DNA of 47,282 bases from Paraburkholderia bannensis NBRC 103871. GTDB lineage: Bacteria > Pseudomonadota > Gammaproteobacteria > Burkholderiales > Burkholderiaceae. A program made the position numbers and the translations under genes. Below are positions 25,798-35,716 of this stretch, one piece after another. The DNA lies in assembly GCF_000685015.1 (NCBI RefSeq), contig NZ_BAYA01000045.1, positions 1 to 47,282 of the forward strand, given 5' to 3'. The notes beneath the pieces were generated by a model. The model searched no databases, was not told where the DNA came from, and saw nothing but the letters and a program-made list of their open reading frames with translations. How positions within the stretch are numbered: position 1 is the stretch's first letter; each line of letters starts with the position of its first letter.

Positions 25798-25809
25798 GGG
25801 GGGGGGGGG
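25798..25809. repeat. Homopolymeric G12 tract
   Basis: Twelve consecutive G residues in a gene-free region. Such tracts are prone to slippage and to sequencing error. No ORF crosses it convincingly, so no phase-variation role can be argued. The whole interval 25454-28433 holds no convincing gene; its recognisable content is the parS array. Confidence 0.7.
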
Positions 25810-26845
25810 AACTCAGCAACACACCCAAATGCGATCCAGTTTGCGCAGCGCTTCATCGCTCCAACTCGTTCTTTCTTCTTCCGCAGCCCGGGAATTGTGG
25901 GTGATGCTTCTGACAAACTGCGACGTAACGTTGTCGACCGCAGGTTAGCCTTTTTGCCAAGGTTATTTGGCTCTCTTAGGTGAGAGAATTGCCACGGCGC
26001 AGTCGTCGCCCAGTGGCTCGCATTGAAAACGTGGGGATGCTCATCAGCTGATCCCAAATGCCTCCACTCGCCCGCCCGGAGCAGCGCTTTGCGCTTCACG
26101 TTTAACGGGTTACACGAATACGGCTCACACGGCTGGCTCTGCGAGACAAAAGCAAGGAGGGCCTTTCGAATTCCATTGACCCATCGCGTAACAAATTTCG
26201 GCGGAAAAATCTTCTCAGAACGGACACATGTCTTCTCGTAGACGAATATCGTTCGCAGCCGAACCTCAGCCTTCTACGCGCGCGATTTCCGCTCATATCT
26301 TGAGCACGTTCACGACGATCGGGTTTCCCTGTTCGACACAGCTGTTCGAGACTATTGAATCCAATCTACCGACACGTAGGTGGGCAGTAAGGACGCGTCC
26401 GCTTCTGCTTCGACCGGAACTGTCATGAGCGGCAGGTCGCGATCGCGGATTGGCCTACCGCGCATTGAGCCCAAGAACAACCCACAACTGACCTCTATCC
26501 AAGCAAATCGATTACCTCGACGCCGTTAGTGTCAGCCGGAACGGAGTTCGACATAACCTTACGAGCAATTAGAACGTACCAAGCGGCTATCGCTAGTGAT
26601 CCCTCTGTCGCTCCACCGCCGCCTGCGAACGGCCGACTGCCGCGACCGAAGCTTATGGGCTACGCCTGATCATTGCAGTGCGCAGGGCTAACGGGGGTCG
26701 CCGTCAAATTCTTACCTTCCACTGGGTAGCCCAAATGAAACTTTCACCGCTCAGTTCCGGAGTGCTTCTCGCAGCAAACCACTTGGCTCGCCAATCTCGA
26801 AACAACGCAAGTCCTCCCGGCGCGTAGGGTGAAATACTGCACGAC

Positions 26846-28381
26846 TTGGTACGTACCAACCGTGCTGCTGCACCGCTGTTGAAGTACGTCGTGCAGAAGC
26901 GCAGAGCAAAGACTCTTCTCACTGCAGCACTAAAAGCCATCAAAACGTCCGCTGCGAATTGGTACGTACCAAGCCGCAACACAGACCAGTAATTTAGAGT
27001 CGCGTTGACGCAAGCCCGACGAAGTTGTCATTTGCCAAGCTCGGTCGACTGGCCCGTAATAGAAAGGTTAAGTCTCAGTGCATGCAAACTATCAGGCCGG
27101 AAAAGGCTCTGGAAAGTGTTGACGACTCGCTGTTCACGCCTTCTGGTGGAGGCGTCAGCTTGGTTCAGTCGCCTTAAAAAGACGATTGAGACATGATTCC
27201 CGAGTTGAGATTATCCGCCTCGATAACGTCGTGCGCTCTCGACTGAGGCTTTAGGCGCGGCACAATTTTCGGTCATAGCACCGACGCCGGTTCGGTAGTT
27301 GGTACGTACCAACTGGCAGTCCTGTGGCAACTTTACATTTTCTCAATCTCATCAACACTCTCGCCAATGGGCATCCAGCTTTGACGTATGACCCTCCGCC
27401 TTCTGGACGTCCTCGGTACTCGTCTTGCCGGAAAAAGCGATTGAGTACTCAATGATCGGTCATCACTTCCAAACTGCATACCTAAGGCCGTCCAGTTTTA
27501 AACATCAACGACAATCGTGTTCCCAGCAGGTTGGCATTACAACAGTGCACGACGATCCACTGCGGTCATGCCAAGTGTCGGTGGGGATGGTGTTTCATGT
27601 TTGGCCAAGGCCAATAGATGGAGCATGACTTCTAGGTGTTTGGCGCTCATCCCAAGCCACTCGGTCAAAACGGCAATCTGCGGAGATATTCAATGGCCGC
27701 GGTTTCCGGCCTGCAAATTGGTACGTACCAACACCGATGGTAGTACTCGAAACGAGTTGCTCGCACGCGTCTTTCAAGGATGCGCCTCTACAAGTCGACT
27801 TATCGGGGCACTCCCACGGTTCGTTGCGGATACACTCCACGAACCCGTTACAGCCTCGATCGAGCGGAGCTGGCCGCTTATGAAAGCATAAGTGCGTGCA
27901 GGGCGTTGCCATTCGCCTCAGAAAGTTTGGAGCGAGAAGGCAGCGGATTTTTCCCAAATCGTGGGCCCCTTGGTACGTACCAATCTACGTTCGAACATGA
28001 CAGCGGCGCGCTTCGGCGACAAGCTGTTTGCCGTGCCTTCAGGCTGCGAGCTTGTGCTCGTCGTAAGGCCGGTTCGTGTCACCGAGGATGACCGTTCAGT
28101 TACCGTGATTCGTACGCGACGATGCGTGGCCCTGAACGTCTGTGCTGCAGGCGACATCGCCCGCTTTCCGTTGGCTTGTGCCAGCGTGACAACCCGCATC
28201 GAGCATTGGCGTGTTACGCAACAGCAGGCACGACCAAAATTAGCGCTCTGTGGAAACTTCTTTTATTCGCTTGATAGTCAAGTCTTCTAGATTTTTCGTG
28301 AAAATTTCACTTAATTCTTGAAGTAAGAACATTCAACGTTTAAAGTTCCGATTGACTGCCCAGTTACTTGGTACGTACCAA
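26846..28381. promoter_or_regulatory. parS: parS-like centromere array, six copies of TTGGTACGTACCAA
   Basis: Six identical 14-bp perfect palindromes occur at 26846-26859, 26959-26972, 27299-27312, 27718-27731, 27970-27983 and 28368-28381. Their spacing is irregular (113 to 419 bp). The last one is 53 bp before the parA start, where ParB binding could also repress the promoter. Clustering upstream of parAB strongly suggests they are the ParB-binding centromere sites. I noticed no copies elsewhere in the window. Binding is inferred. Confidence 0.85.
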
Positions 28382-28433
28382 GCGGTGCGTCTTACGTAAT
28401 TCTCACCTAAATTCCGAACAGACAAGGATGACT

Positions 28434-29111
28434 ATGGGCGACGCCCCAAATCTGAAACGCACGCAAATTGTCTTGGTCACCAATCAGAAGGGCGGTAGTG
28501 GCAAGACCACGACCGCCGGGAATCTGGCGGCCGGTCTAAACAAACTCGGTAAAAAAGTAATCCTCGTTGATTGCGATCCTCAAAACAGCGTCGTGCTTTG
28601 GTTTCAGAACGGGAACGGCGAAATCCCTTTTCCTTACACCGACTTGTCAGGAGCAAAGCAGAATCTCGCGTCGGAGATTAAAAAGCTTACTGGTACCTAC
28701 GAGTACATAGTGATCGATGGCCGTCCTAGCCTCGAAGGGGATATCGAGGCTCTAATTGTGATGGCTGACCTCGTCGTCCTTCCGCTCAGACCTTCACTTG
28801 CAGACTTTCAGGCCATGCGTCCGACGGTCGGCTCCATCCAAGAGGTGCAGAAAAAAGTCAATCCCGAACTTCGTTTCGGCTTGCTGTTGAACCAGGTGCT
28901 TGGAGAATCGCGGGTGCTCACGAAGTCGTGCATCGAGGCGATTGAGCATTTCGACTTTCCTCGCTGTGCCACCCTCATCGCTTTCCGTGAAATCTACGCG
29001 CAAGCATACGCGCAAGGGATGACCGTCTTTGAATGCAAGGGAAAGACGGCGCGCGAGGCATCGCAAGAAGTCCTGGCTATGACTCAAGACGTTCTCTCGT
29101 TCTTGCACTGA
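28434..29111 (+). CDS. parA: ParA-family partition ATPase
   Basis: 225 residues from ATG 28434, chosen because AAGG lies about six bases upstream; the ATG at 28428 would overlap that site. The deviant Walker A motif KGGSGKTT (residues 19-26) and VILVDCDPQNS (Walker A') define the ParA/MinD ATPase class. The absence of an N-terminal HTH makes it a short, type Ib-like ParA. It moves plasmid copies along the nucleoid together with ParB and the upstream centromere sites. The parB start follows after nine bases. Confidence 0.9.
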   Translation: MGDAPNLKRTQIVLVTNQKGGSGKTTTAGNLAAGLNKLGKKVILVDCDPQNSVVLWFQNGNGEIPFPYTDLSGAKQNLASEIKKLTGTYEYIVIDGRPSLEGDIEALIVMADLVVLPLRPSLADFQAMRPTVGSIQEVQKKVNPELRFGLLLNQVLGESRVLTKSCIEAIEHFDFPRCATLIAFREIYAQAYAQGMTVFECKGKTAREASQEVLAMTQDVLSFLH

Positions 29112-29120
29112 GGAAATTCA

Positions 29121-30218
29121 ATGAACAAGCCAAACCCCTTCACAAGCAAATTCACGCAACCTCTTCCGGCCTCACGGTCCGAGTTGAATTCGCAGCTTGC
29201 TTCTGCTGATCGTCGGTTCACGATTGCAGCCGGAATGCTTGACGATGAGACGTCCGTGCAAGAAAAGTCCGCTAGCACTGAGCGTGGCAACGGCTTATTT
29301 GACGAGTCAAAGCTCAGCGACGAGCTCTCAGAGTCTTACCGGCACTGGTGCGTTGAGCATCGATATGTACCGGGCCAGACACTTCTCGCACCGGTGAGTT
29401 CTTTGAAGGTCACAGCTTTCAATCCAAGGCATTTCTACAACGAGGCCAAACTCACCGAGTTGTCCCAAAGCATTCTGGAAAACGGTCAGCAGCAAGCTAT
29501 TCACGTCGTCCCGGACTATCTGAATCCAGACACCTATTTTGTCGCTGACGGCGGAAGCAGAATGCGGGCGCTGCAAAAGGCACGTATCCGTGATGCGCTC
29601 ATCACCGTAGTTGACCTCGAAATCGGCATCCAAAGCTACAAGCTTGGGTACGAGCTAAATAGTCAGCGGGCGTCCCAAACGCCGTTCGACAATGCGGTGG
29701 TATGGAGCAGGATGCTTGATGGCGGACAATTTCCTACACAAGCTAACTTGGCAGAGGCATTACGCATCGACGCGGAGAAGGTTTCGCAGACGTTAGCGCT
29801 GCGGAGGCTCCCTGACGGTCTTCTTCAGGAAATGGTCGCAGCCCCAGAGCGATTCGGAACACGAATGGCCTATGAGATTGTGCGCTATTACGACAAAACG
29901 TCGAAAGACGACGACGCTACGCTGAAGCTGATCCGTCGAGTTATCGATGGCGAACTGCGGGTTCGCGATGTACAGGCAATAGTGAACCACGCCGGCGAGA
30001 ACCGCGCCGATGGGAGAAAAGTTCGTCAAAGCGCAGTTCAACGCTTTCGTTTCAAAGACCATGCCGGCCAGTCACTGGGTGAATTGAAGACTTACGGCGA
30101 AAACCGGATTGATCTGAAACTGGTCAATCTCCCTCAAGACACACGGGACCGACTTGAGCGTGCGATTAGAGAAGTATTGCAACCTTTCAGCGGTAAGCCA
30201 GGTACAGCGAAAGAATAA
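29121..30218 (+). CDS. parB: ParB-family centromere-binding protein
   Basis: 365 residues, with GAGGAAA before ATG 29121. An unusually long ~90-residue N-terminal arm precedes the ParB/sulfiredoxin domain. The CTP-binding motif reads GGSRMRA (144-150), in place of the common GERR. A central HTH follows (TQANLAEALRIDAEKVSQTL, 210-230), and the C-terminal ~60 residues would dimerise. It should bind the TTGGTACGTACCAA palindromes. It sits directly downstream of parA, a canonical parABS order. Confidence 0.9.
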   Translation: MNKPNPFTSKFTQPLPASRSELNSQLASADRRFTIAAGMLDDETSVQEKSASTERGNGLFDESKLSDELSESYRHWCVEHRYVPGQTLLAPVSSLKVTAFNPRHFYNEAKLTELSQSILENGQQQAIHVVPDYLNPDTYFVADGGSRMRALQKARIRDALITVVDLEIGIQSYKLGYELNSQRASQTPFDNAVVWSRMLDGGQFPTQANLAEALRIDAEKVSQTLALRRLPDGLLQEMVAAPERFGTRMAYEIVRYYDKTSKDDDATLKLIRRVIDGELRVRDVQAIVNHAGENRADGRKVRQSAVQRFRFKDHAGQSLGELKTYGENRIDLKLVNLPQDTRDRLERAIREVLQPFSGKPGTAKE

Positions 30219-30230
30219 TTTCCACTAACG

Positions 30231-31508
30231 GTGAAATATCGGTCTATGACTGTAGGAAACCTCGCGAATTGCGCCAAAGCACGTGGCCGCGTACCCCCGA
30301 CGCCTCAATTCGGCGAACGCGCCTCACGTTTGATCGCGCTGGTTCTAGGGCTTATCGCCACGTGCAGTTCGGCGATGGTCACGGTTCTAGCTGGAGCAGA
30401 GCGGGGCGGCAGCAGAATTGAGAAATGCGCGTGGGTTGCAATAGGCCTTACGTTGCTTTTGAGCGCGCATTTCATGCCGTCTCTCGCACGTCGACGGCAA
30501 ATGCATACCCGCATCGCAGTGGGAGTACTCTGGATTTTCTCTCTGCTGGCTACCGGCTACACCCACGCGACATTCTTTGTGAACTCGCAACGAGATGCCG
30601 GGCTAGAACGCTCACAACAAATTCCGTTGTCCCCGCTACCGTCCATAAGCAGTGCAGGCCGGACACTCAACGATATCGCTTTAGAGCGCGCGAGCGTGGA
30701 GACGGAAGTGGCGAGCGCTCGGCTTGCGAAATGCACAAGCGATTGCCGTTGGCTCACGCTGAGGCGAAGCAGCCTTTCCTCAAAATTGACTGCCTTAAAC
30801 ATTGAATTCGCCGAGGCGCGACGGCGTGAACAGATCATCGACAACCAACTGGCAGAAAGGCGAGGCGTGCTGGCAAAAAGAGAAGCTGCCGAGGCGGATC
30901 CGGTCTCAACTAGACTCGCACGTTTGATCCATATCGATGACAAGGCCGTGAGTTTTGTGCTCGCGATTAGCTTGGGTCTGCTACTTGAAGCCGTCGCCAG
31001 TATGAGTTGGGTTCTCGCTTGCCACGGTAATCCGCAGCACTCCAGCGAACGACGAAGTGACGCCGCAGAATACAATGAATCCGAGCCCTCCGTTCACGAG
31101 ATGCTGCAAGCTGCTCGTGACAAGGAGTCTCGAACGCATGTTGCGGCGGTCCACTGGCATAGCACGTGGCCAGTTGCTGCGAACGCTACCACCGATGGGG
31201 TGGCCCCTCTACCTAGGCCCTCCGAAAACACCGGCGAACTAACTCGGATGACTGTGGACCTTCAGGTCGACCTGTCCGGCTCGAAGCCTGGACAAGACGG
31301 CGGACTGAAATCGAAGGTCCTGCCTCTTAATGACGAAGAGATGCTTGAAGAGCTCGTACTAGCGATTAGTAACGGCGAGACTCGCTCCACGCTTAACGCC
31401 ATCAAACGATATACGGGATTCGGCGATGCTCGAGCGATGGCGCTTCGTAGCAGGTTAGTAGTGCAGCATCCCGAATTTTTTCGCGAGCCGCTGATTGCCA
31501 TCACATAA
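30231..31508 (+). CDS. Membrane protein linked to parAB
   Basis: Up to 425 residues (GTG 30231; ATG 30246 is an alternative). Three membrane segments lie in the N-terminal third (LIALVLGLIATCSSAMVTVL; WVAIGLTLLLSAHF; VGVLWIFSLLATGY). A charged helical, coiled-coil-like stretch (LAKCTSDCRWLTLRR to QLAERRGVL) comes next. A fourth membrane helix near 240-265 precedes a cytoplasmic tail. The tail ends in a helical module (EEMLEELVLAISNGETRSTL). No family recognised. It starts 12 bp after parB, so it is co-transcribed and could tether partition complexes or act in replicon maintenance. Confidence 0.7.
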   Translation: MKYRSMTVGNLANCAKARGRVPPTPQFGERASRLIALVLGLIATCSSAMVTVLAGAERGGSRIEKCAWVAIGLTLLLSAHFMPSLARRRQMHTRIAVGVLWIFSLLATGYTHATFFVNSQRDAGLERSQQIPLSPLPSISSAGRTLNDIALERASVETEVASARLAKCTSDCRWLTLRRSSLSSKLTALNIEFAEARRREQIIDNQLAERRGVLAKREAAEADPVSTRLARLIHIDDKAVSFVLAISLGLLLEAVASMSWVLACHGNPQHSSERRSDAAEYNESEPSVHEMLQAARDKESRTHVAAVHWHSTWPVAANATTDGVAPLPRPSENTGELTRMTVDLQVDLSGSKPGQDGGLKSKVLPLNDEEMLEELVLAISNGETRSTLNAIKRYTGFGDARAMALRSRLVVQHPEFFREPLIAIT

Positions 31509-31721
31509 TGACTTCAGGATCCTTCGAGCCACGTATAGAACAAGCGTCGATCCACCGTTTTGATTCTAGTCATCCCTTACTCCCAGATCAGGAACGACGA
31601 ATTTGACGCAGCGGGCGCGGTCGAGGGCAATGAAAAGCATCGATCGACGAGTGTTGTTCGCGTGCCTGCCTAAATGCACAAGGACACGTATTCGTACGAA
31701 GCGCCCCCCAAAACCGATCGC

Positions 31722-33053
31722 TCAGATGGTGACCTTGATCTTGGTCATAATGAACTTGAGCAGATCGCTATCCGTTGAAGCGCCCCACGTATCGTCCGCC
31801 AACCACGTGAAGAAGGCTGTCGAAGCGAGCTTCTTCATTTTGTGCTCGTCAGCGATCTTCAAGTCAGTATTGATTTGTAGATCGTTGTACCGCTCGACGA
31901 GCGCCGTTCGATCCGAAGTATCAAGCTCGGCGAAATAGCCTTTGCTTTCAGCAATACGATCCGCGATGAAAAGCGCTCTCAAATCCGACGGAGACGCTAC
32001 CGCACTGCCTGGCGCCGGTAGCTGGGACTTCTTCTCTTGAGCAGGCTCTTCGTTAATCGTCCACCCCATCTTCACGGCATTGCGGAAATAAGCCGACACG
32101 TTTTCGAGCGGCGGCAGCTGTTTATTTGCCAACCGTTTTTCCACGTAGAGTACCGCTCCAGAAACCTGCTCCGCGCCGTGCCGTGCAAGAAGCTTGCGCG
32201 CTTCGGATAACGGCACACCGAGTGTAGTGACTGAGGACAGTACATCGAGATCCGGTGCCGCAGCCACGTCTGGGCGCTCCTTCTTCTTGATAATGAATTG
32301 AAGCGAAGAGACTGCTCGTCCACCTTCTTTCAGTTCCACGAGTTCGAAGACGTGATCCGCGTTGCGGTTGATGTCATCTAGGGCTTTTTTGAGGACTGTA
32401 CGCTTGAACTCCTTGTAGACGGCATACGAGCCTTTGCGCCAATTCATTCCAACGATGAGATCGCGCCATACATCCACAGAGAGAACAGGCGTCTGCCCCA
32501 GACCTTCGTACCTTAGGACGTTCTGATAAAGAGGTGCAGAAAAGGCATGACTGAGCCGCTTCATAATCCGGAAATCCACCATGGCCCAAATTTCCGGTGT
32601 TACGAACAACTCACGAAGGTTCTCAGCATAGTGGTAACTAAGTAGGCCGCCTCTGCTAATCTTTGCTGCAGCGAGGAGAGCGCTCGCATTCCACTCTCCT
32701 TTCTTGAGCCCAACCAAATAGTCCCAATTGACCCCGAACGTCGTGAGGTCGTTGAGGATGCCCTTGAAATACGCCGTGTTGTTCGAACTCTCAAGTCCAA
32801 TCTTCTCAGAGAGTTCAGAAACCTGGATGGTGTACCAAACGCGTTTGGGATCTGCCTTGTGCTGATCCATCGCGTGCTTTAGCAGTGCATCAAAGACGCG
32901 GTATTGATTGAGCGTCATTGGCCCGTCCTTTGGCGCCATGTGCACCGCTGATACAGCCTTCTTATACGTATCCGGCAGTTCAACGTCCGGAAACAGGCCG
33001 AATTGGTCTATCCCAAGCGCTTCTCGGGTTGTTTTTCGTCTGCTAGTCGCCAC
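31722..33053 (-). CDS. Plasmid replication initiator (Rep_3/RepB-like)
   Basis: 443 residues from a GTG start (33051-33053) with GAGGGAAA upstream. Two winged-helix-like units are visible, the first around MTLNQYRVFDALLKHAMDQH and VSELSEKIGLESSNNTAYFK, the second around WRDLIVGMNWRKGSYAVYKE. These match iteron-binding initiators of the Rep_3 superfamily. It is transcribed away from the iteron array at 33428-34275, which it should bind to open the origin and to repress itself. The C-terminal ~130 residues are an extra helical region. It is convergent with the membrane-protein gene. Confidence 0.8.
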   Translation of the reverse strand: MATSRRKTTREALGIDQFGLFPDVELPDTYKKAVSAVHMAPKDGPMTLNQYRVFDALLKHAMDQHKADPKRVWYTIQVSELSEKIGLESSNNTAYFKGILNDLTTFGVNWDYLVGLKKGEWNASALLAAAKISRGGLLSYHYAENLRELFVTPEIWAMVDFRIMKRLSHAFSAPLYQNVLRYEGLGQTPVLSVDVWRDLIVGMNWRKGSYAVYKEFKRTVLKKALDDINRNADHVFELVELKEGGRAVSSLQFIIKKKERPDVAAAPDLDVLSSVTTLGVPLSEARKLLARHGAEQVSGAVLYVEKRLANKQLPPLENVSAYFRNAVKMGWTINEEPAQEKKSQLPAPGSAVASPSDLRALFIADRIAESKGYFAELDTSDRTALVERYNDLQINTDLKIADEHKMKKLASTAFFTWLADDTWGASTDSDLLKFIMTKIKVTI

Positions 33054-33427
33054 AGTTTTCCCTCGGATGTTCCTTCGATTCTACCGAAAGGTGGAAATTA
33101 GGCCACAAATTTTCCACCATTCGAACCGAGGGGAAGTACGGCCGGGGTAACCGCAGAGAGCACGCCCAATAGATTTTTGTCGGCACTTGTTCAAGTGCGC
33201 AGCTCGGACCTCCCAACGGACATCAGCCGCTCACCATATTCGTCCACATCTGGCGTTGCCGAAAGGCTAGCGAAGAGCATAAGCATTTGATCTGCGATCC
33301 CATTTTCGTACACCTTTCGGCTCAAAGTCAGATCGCCTAGGTATGCCCTAGACCTAATGTAAATCGCCTATATCATTGAAATATATACGAATTTACAGAA
33401 GTGATTACTCACATCATTGCCGAAATT

Positions 33428-34275
33428 TCCCAGATCCTTCCACCGTGCACCTGGAAGTTAGGCGCCAGACCGCGCAAACCAACGTCGATCCCAAATCTTT
33501 ACACCTCATGCGCGCGAACGATTTGCGGCTCTCTGTCTTACTACGCAAACCCAATTGTCGAATTCAACAATTTGATTTATATACATTTTTTTGTAAGTGA
33601 GTGCACACATCCACCAACACCAAATCCCAAATCTTTACACCGTCGGTTTCGAAAGTAGGGGGTTTGCAGGCACCATTCTGGCCATGCTCCCAAAACCTTC
33701 CACCTTTGCGCTCAACAACCGAAAACCGGTAGCCCATTCCGGCGGGGATCGCAAGACCGACGCACGACACTCGATCATCTGTTGCCTCCAAGCCGGAACG
33801 GGCCGCTCGAAGGAAGGATCAAAGGCGTCCCAAAATCATCCACCTAAGGGAACCTCGACTCTGAACCGCCTCATTTCCCAAAACACGGCTTGATCGAAGG
33901 GGGAGGGAAATAACTCACCAGGCACCAAAACCATCCACCCTCCAAGTGAAATGGCTCCCATAATCATCCACCTTTGACACTTGTCGCACGCAGCCCATAA
34001 ACATCCACCTTGCGCTACACGCCGACTCCCAAAAACATCCACTCCTATCCCATATCCACCCACTCAAGATCCCAGAATGTTCCACCTGACTCCCATATCC
34101 TTCCACGTCCGACCCCAAATTTATCCACTCATCATCCCAACTTCATACACCTTTGACGCCGTAAACCCATATATCAAAAGGAGTTTTGATGCCCTAAAGG
34201 TTTTAAAGAAGGAAAGTGTTTACAAGTAAACACGTAAACGAACGACTGTCACGTTCTTCACCAAAAGTATCCACC
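33428..34275 (+). repeat. Iteron array / replication origin
   Basis: At least 15 copies of a degenerate 17-mer, consensus about TCCCAAAATCATCCACC, lie in the same orientation. Starts are at 33428, 33489, 33625, 33688, 33828, 33923, 33956, 33993, 34027, 34070, 34091, 34113, 34135 and 34259, with a shortened one near 34048. Spacing tightens to 20-40 bp in the right half. They are next to the Rep gene and followed by an AT-rich stretch (34170-34250). The 3' half (ATCCACC) resembles a DnaA box. This is the expected layout of an iteron-controlled origin. No gene was seen in the array or in 33054-33427. Confidence 0.85.
34216..34233. promoter_or_regulatory. Palindrome GTGTTTAC-AA-GTAAACAC in the AT-rich part of the origin
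   Basis: A perfect eight-base inverted repeat separated by two bases, inside the AT-rich segment to the right of most iterons. It may be a host-factor or regulator site, or part of the DNA-unwinding region. No direct evidence of which. Confidence 0.45.
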
Positions 34276-34349
34276 TTAAAACCATCGCTTTGTTCAGACG
34301 TCAAGCCACAGCTTAAAGTCTGTGGAATGCTCTCCACGAGAGCTATCGC

Positions 34350-34598
34350 TTGGCAGAAGCCGACGGGCAGGGCAGCCATCTAAGCGAAGATCTTGACCGC
34401 AGACGTTTGCGGTGGAAAAGTAAAGGCAGCTTCGCGAAGATCGCCTGTGGCCTCGAGAGCCTAGTGAAAAAGCGTCGCATACCTACCCAGATCAACGCGA
34501 CGAAAGCGTTGCATTGGCCAACGATTGACGAGACATTCCGCATGTTCGTGGCTTGTGAACTACACAAGTCGAAGCGAAATGAAGCAGTTTCCAGCTAG
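34350..34598 (+). CDS. Possible small hypothetical ORF
   Basis: A TTG-started frame of 82 codons (SHLSEDLDRRRLRWKSKGSF, then PTQINATKALHWPTIDETFR). Composition is protein-like and slightly basic, but there is no ribosome site, no family, and the start is unclear. It could be a remnant. The following 34599-34746 holds nothing recognisable. Confidence 0.3.
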   Translation: MAEADGQGSHLSEDLDRRRLRWKSKGSFAKIACGLESLVKKRRIPTQINATKALHWPTIDETFRMFVACELHKSKRNEAVSS

Positions 34599-34746
34599 CG
34601 AGTTGTCATGTGGGAGTCGCGTTTCAGGCCGCTGTTGCGAGCAAGCAAGTTGCTGAACGACGCGGGAAGAATGCTCTTGATATTGAATTGAGCATGACCG
34701 CACGCCGGGTTGATACCAAGAATACCGGAGAGGTTATTCTGTCCAG

Positions 34747-35523
34747 TCAAACGTTGCGCCCAGGTCTAGAAGGATAGAGACGGTTGACCCGGGCTTCGTG
34801 TGCTGCGATGCGTTTCTGGGAAACAAGTCTTGATTCGAACATTGCGAGCGAATCTCGTAGCCATTCCTCAAGTTGCACGAGATGAGGCGAAAAGCGTGAT
34901 AGATCCCCCATCTCGACGCGTAGGCTCCGCTTATCGCGCCCGATACTCACTCTGACTGGTTTAAAGTCCTGATCGGGCAAACGGTCCGCCACAGCATATT
35001 CGAGAAGGTCACCTAACTCGCGATAGCCCGCCGTCCTCGCCTCGCCGATACGCTGGATGACAGCGTCTTCGCCGTGCCGGTCGATTGCGTGGCGAACGAG
35101 TTCGCTGGCTCGTAGAGTTATTGTGGTCGGCCCGCCTAAGGCGTCGAGGATCGCTGATGACATACGTGATAGAGAAAGCAGGCGCGACACGTGGGTTGAC
35201 GAGACGTCGAGTGCCAACGCCAAATCTTTTTGAGAAGACCAAATTCGCTTGGACAAAAGAGAATCATAGAAAGCACCGAGTTGATAGTTCGAGCAGCGGC
35301 GCATGCGCATCTCGTCATGCATCAATCGGGCCGCAGATTGGTCGAGTACAGAAGGGAAAGTAAGAGGTCGAATCATGGCTGTGTTCCGAGGGGTTAAGGT
35401 CAAATCTACTCCCCTTGAGACGATGTCAAGCACATGCCTCCAAATCTCAATCCGTCTGACGTCCAAGAAGGGCACAGTTTGCGTAGAGCTTACCGTTGGA
35501 GCAAAGGTCGACTGCGAGCGCAT
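34747..35523 (-). CDS. ParB/KorB-like HTH regulator
   Basis: About 258 residues if started at ATG 35521-35523 (MRSQSTF); the frame extends upstream to a TTG at 35628, and another ATG lies at 35376. The central region NYQLGAFYDSLLSKRIWSSQ followed by KDLALALDVSSTHVSRLLSL is a ParB/KorB-type helix-turn-helix. No N-terminal CTPase box is seen, so it is more likely a transcriptional repressor than a partition protein. The palindrome TGCAGGCGCCTGCA ends 12 bp before the chosen start and recurs before the VirB8-like operon, pointing to joint control of itself and the transfer genes. Confidence 0.6.
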   Translation of the reverse strand: MRSQSTFAPTVSSTQTVPFLDVRRIEIWRHVLDIVSRGVDLTLTPRNTAMIRPLTFPSVLDQSAARLMHDEMRMRRCSNYQLGAFYDSLLSKRIWSSQKDLALALDVSSTHVSRLLSLSRMSSAILDALGGPTTITLRASELVRHAIDRHGEDAVIQRIGEARTAGYRELGDLLEYAVADRLPDQDFKPVRVSIGRDKRSLRVEMGDLSRFSPHLVQLEEWLRDSLAMFESRLVSQKRIAAHEARVNRLYPSRPGRNV

Positions 35524-35534
35524 AAATGTCGACG

Positions 35535-35716
35535 TGCAGGCGCCTGCAGAAAACTCAAGGGTTGGTAAATTTAAGTAATTGATGTCAAAGAGAAATGTGC
35601 CGTTCGTGAGCACGCGCAATTTGCGCAATTCAACCTACCACCAAGTTTTCTGGCAAGAAATCTCAAAAGCTCACTAAAAACAGCACCATTTCGCTGAAAA
35701 CGGCGCAGGCGCCTGC
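35535..35716. promoter_or_regulatory. Paired GCAGGCGCCTGC dyads in a divergent promoter region
   Basis: TGCAGGCGCCTGCA at 35535-35548 and GCAGGCGCCTGC at 35705-35716 are perfect palindromes between the minus-strand regulator and the plus-strand T4SS operon, the second 119 bp before the VirB8-like start. They are good operator candidates for the ParB/KorB-like protein. The bases between them show no gene. Confidence 0.6.

Noticed and set aside
26704..26982. 92-codon ORF spanning two parS copies
   Set aside because: The frame crosses two palindromes and has no ribosome site or protein-like pattern.
33981..34229. 82-codon ORF in the iteron array
   Set aside because: Composition is dictated by the iterons; no start signal.
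33428..34275. Possible CRISPR array from regularly repeated 17-mers
   Set aside because: Repeats are degenerate, spacing varies, no cas genes are present, and the position beside a Rep gene identifies iterons.
34747..35628. Regulator start at TTG 35628
   Set aside because: It would place the upstream dyad inside the gene and has no ribosome site; ATG 35523 fits better, though this is not certain.
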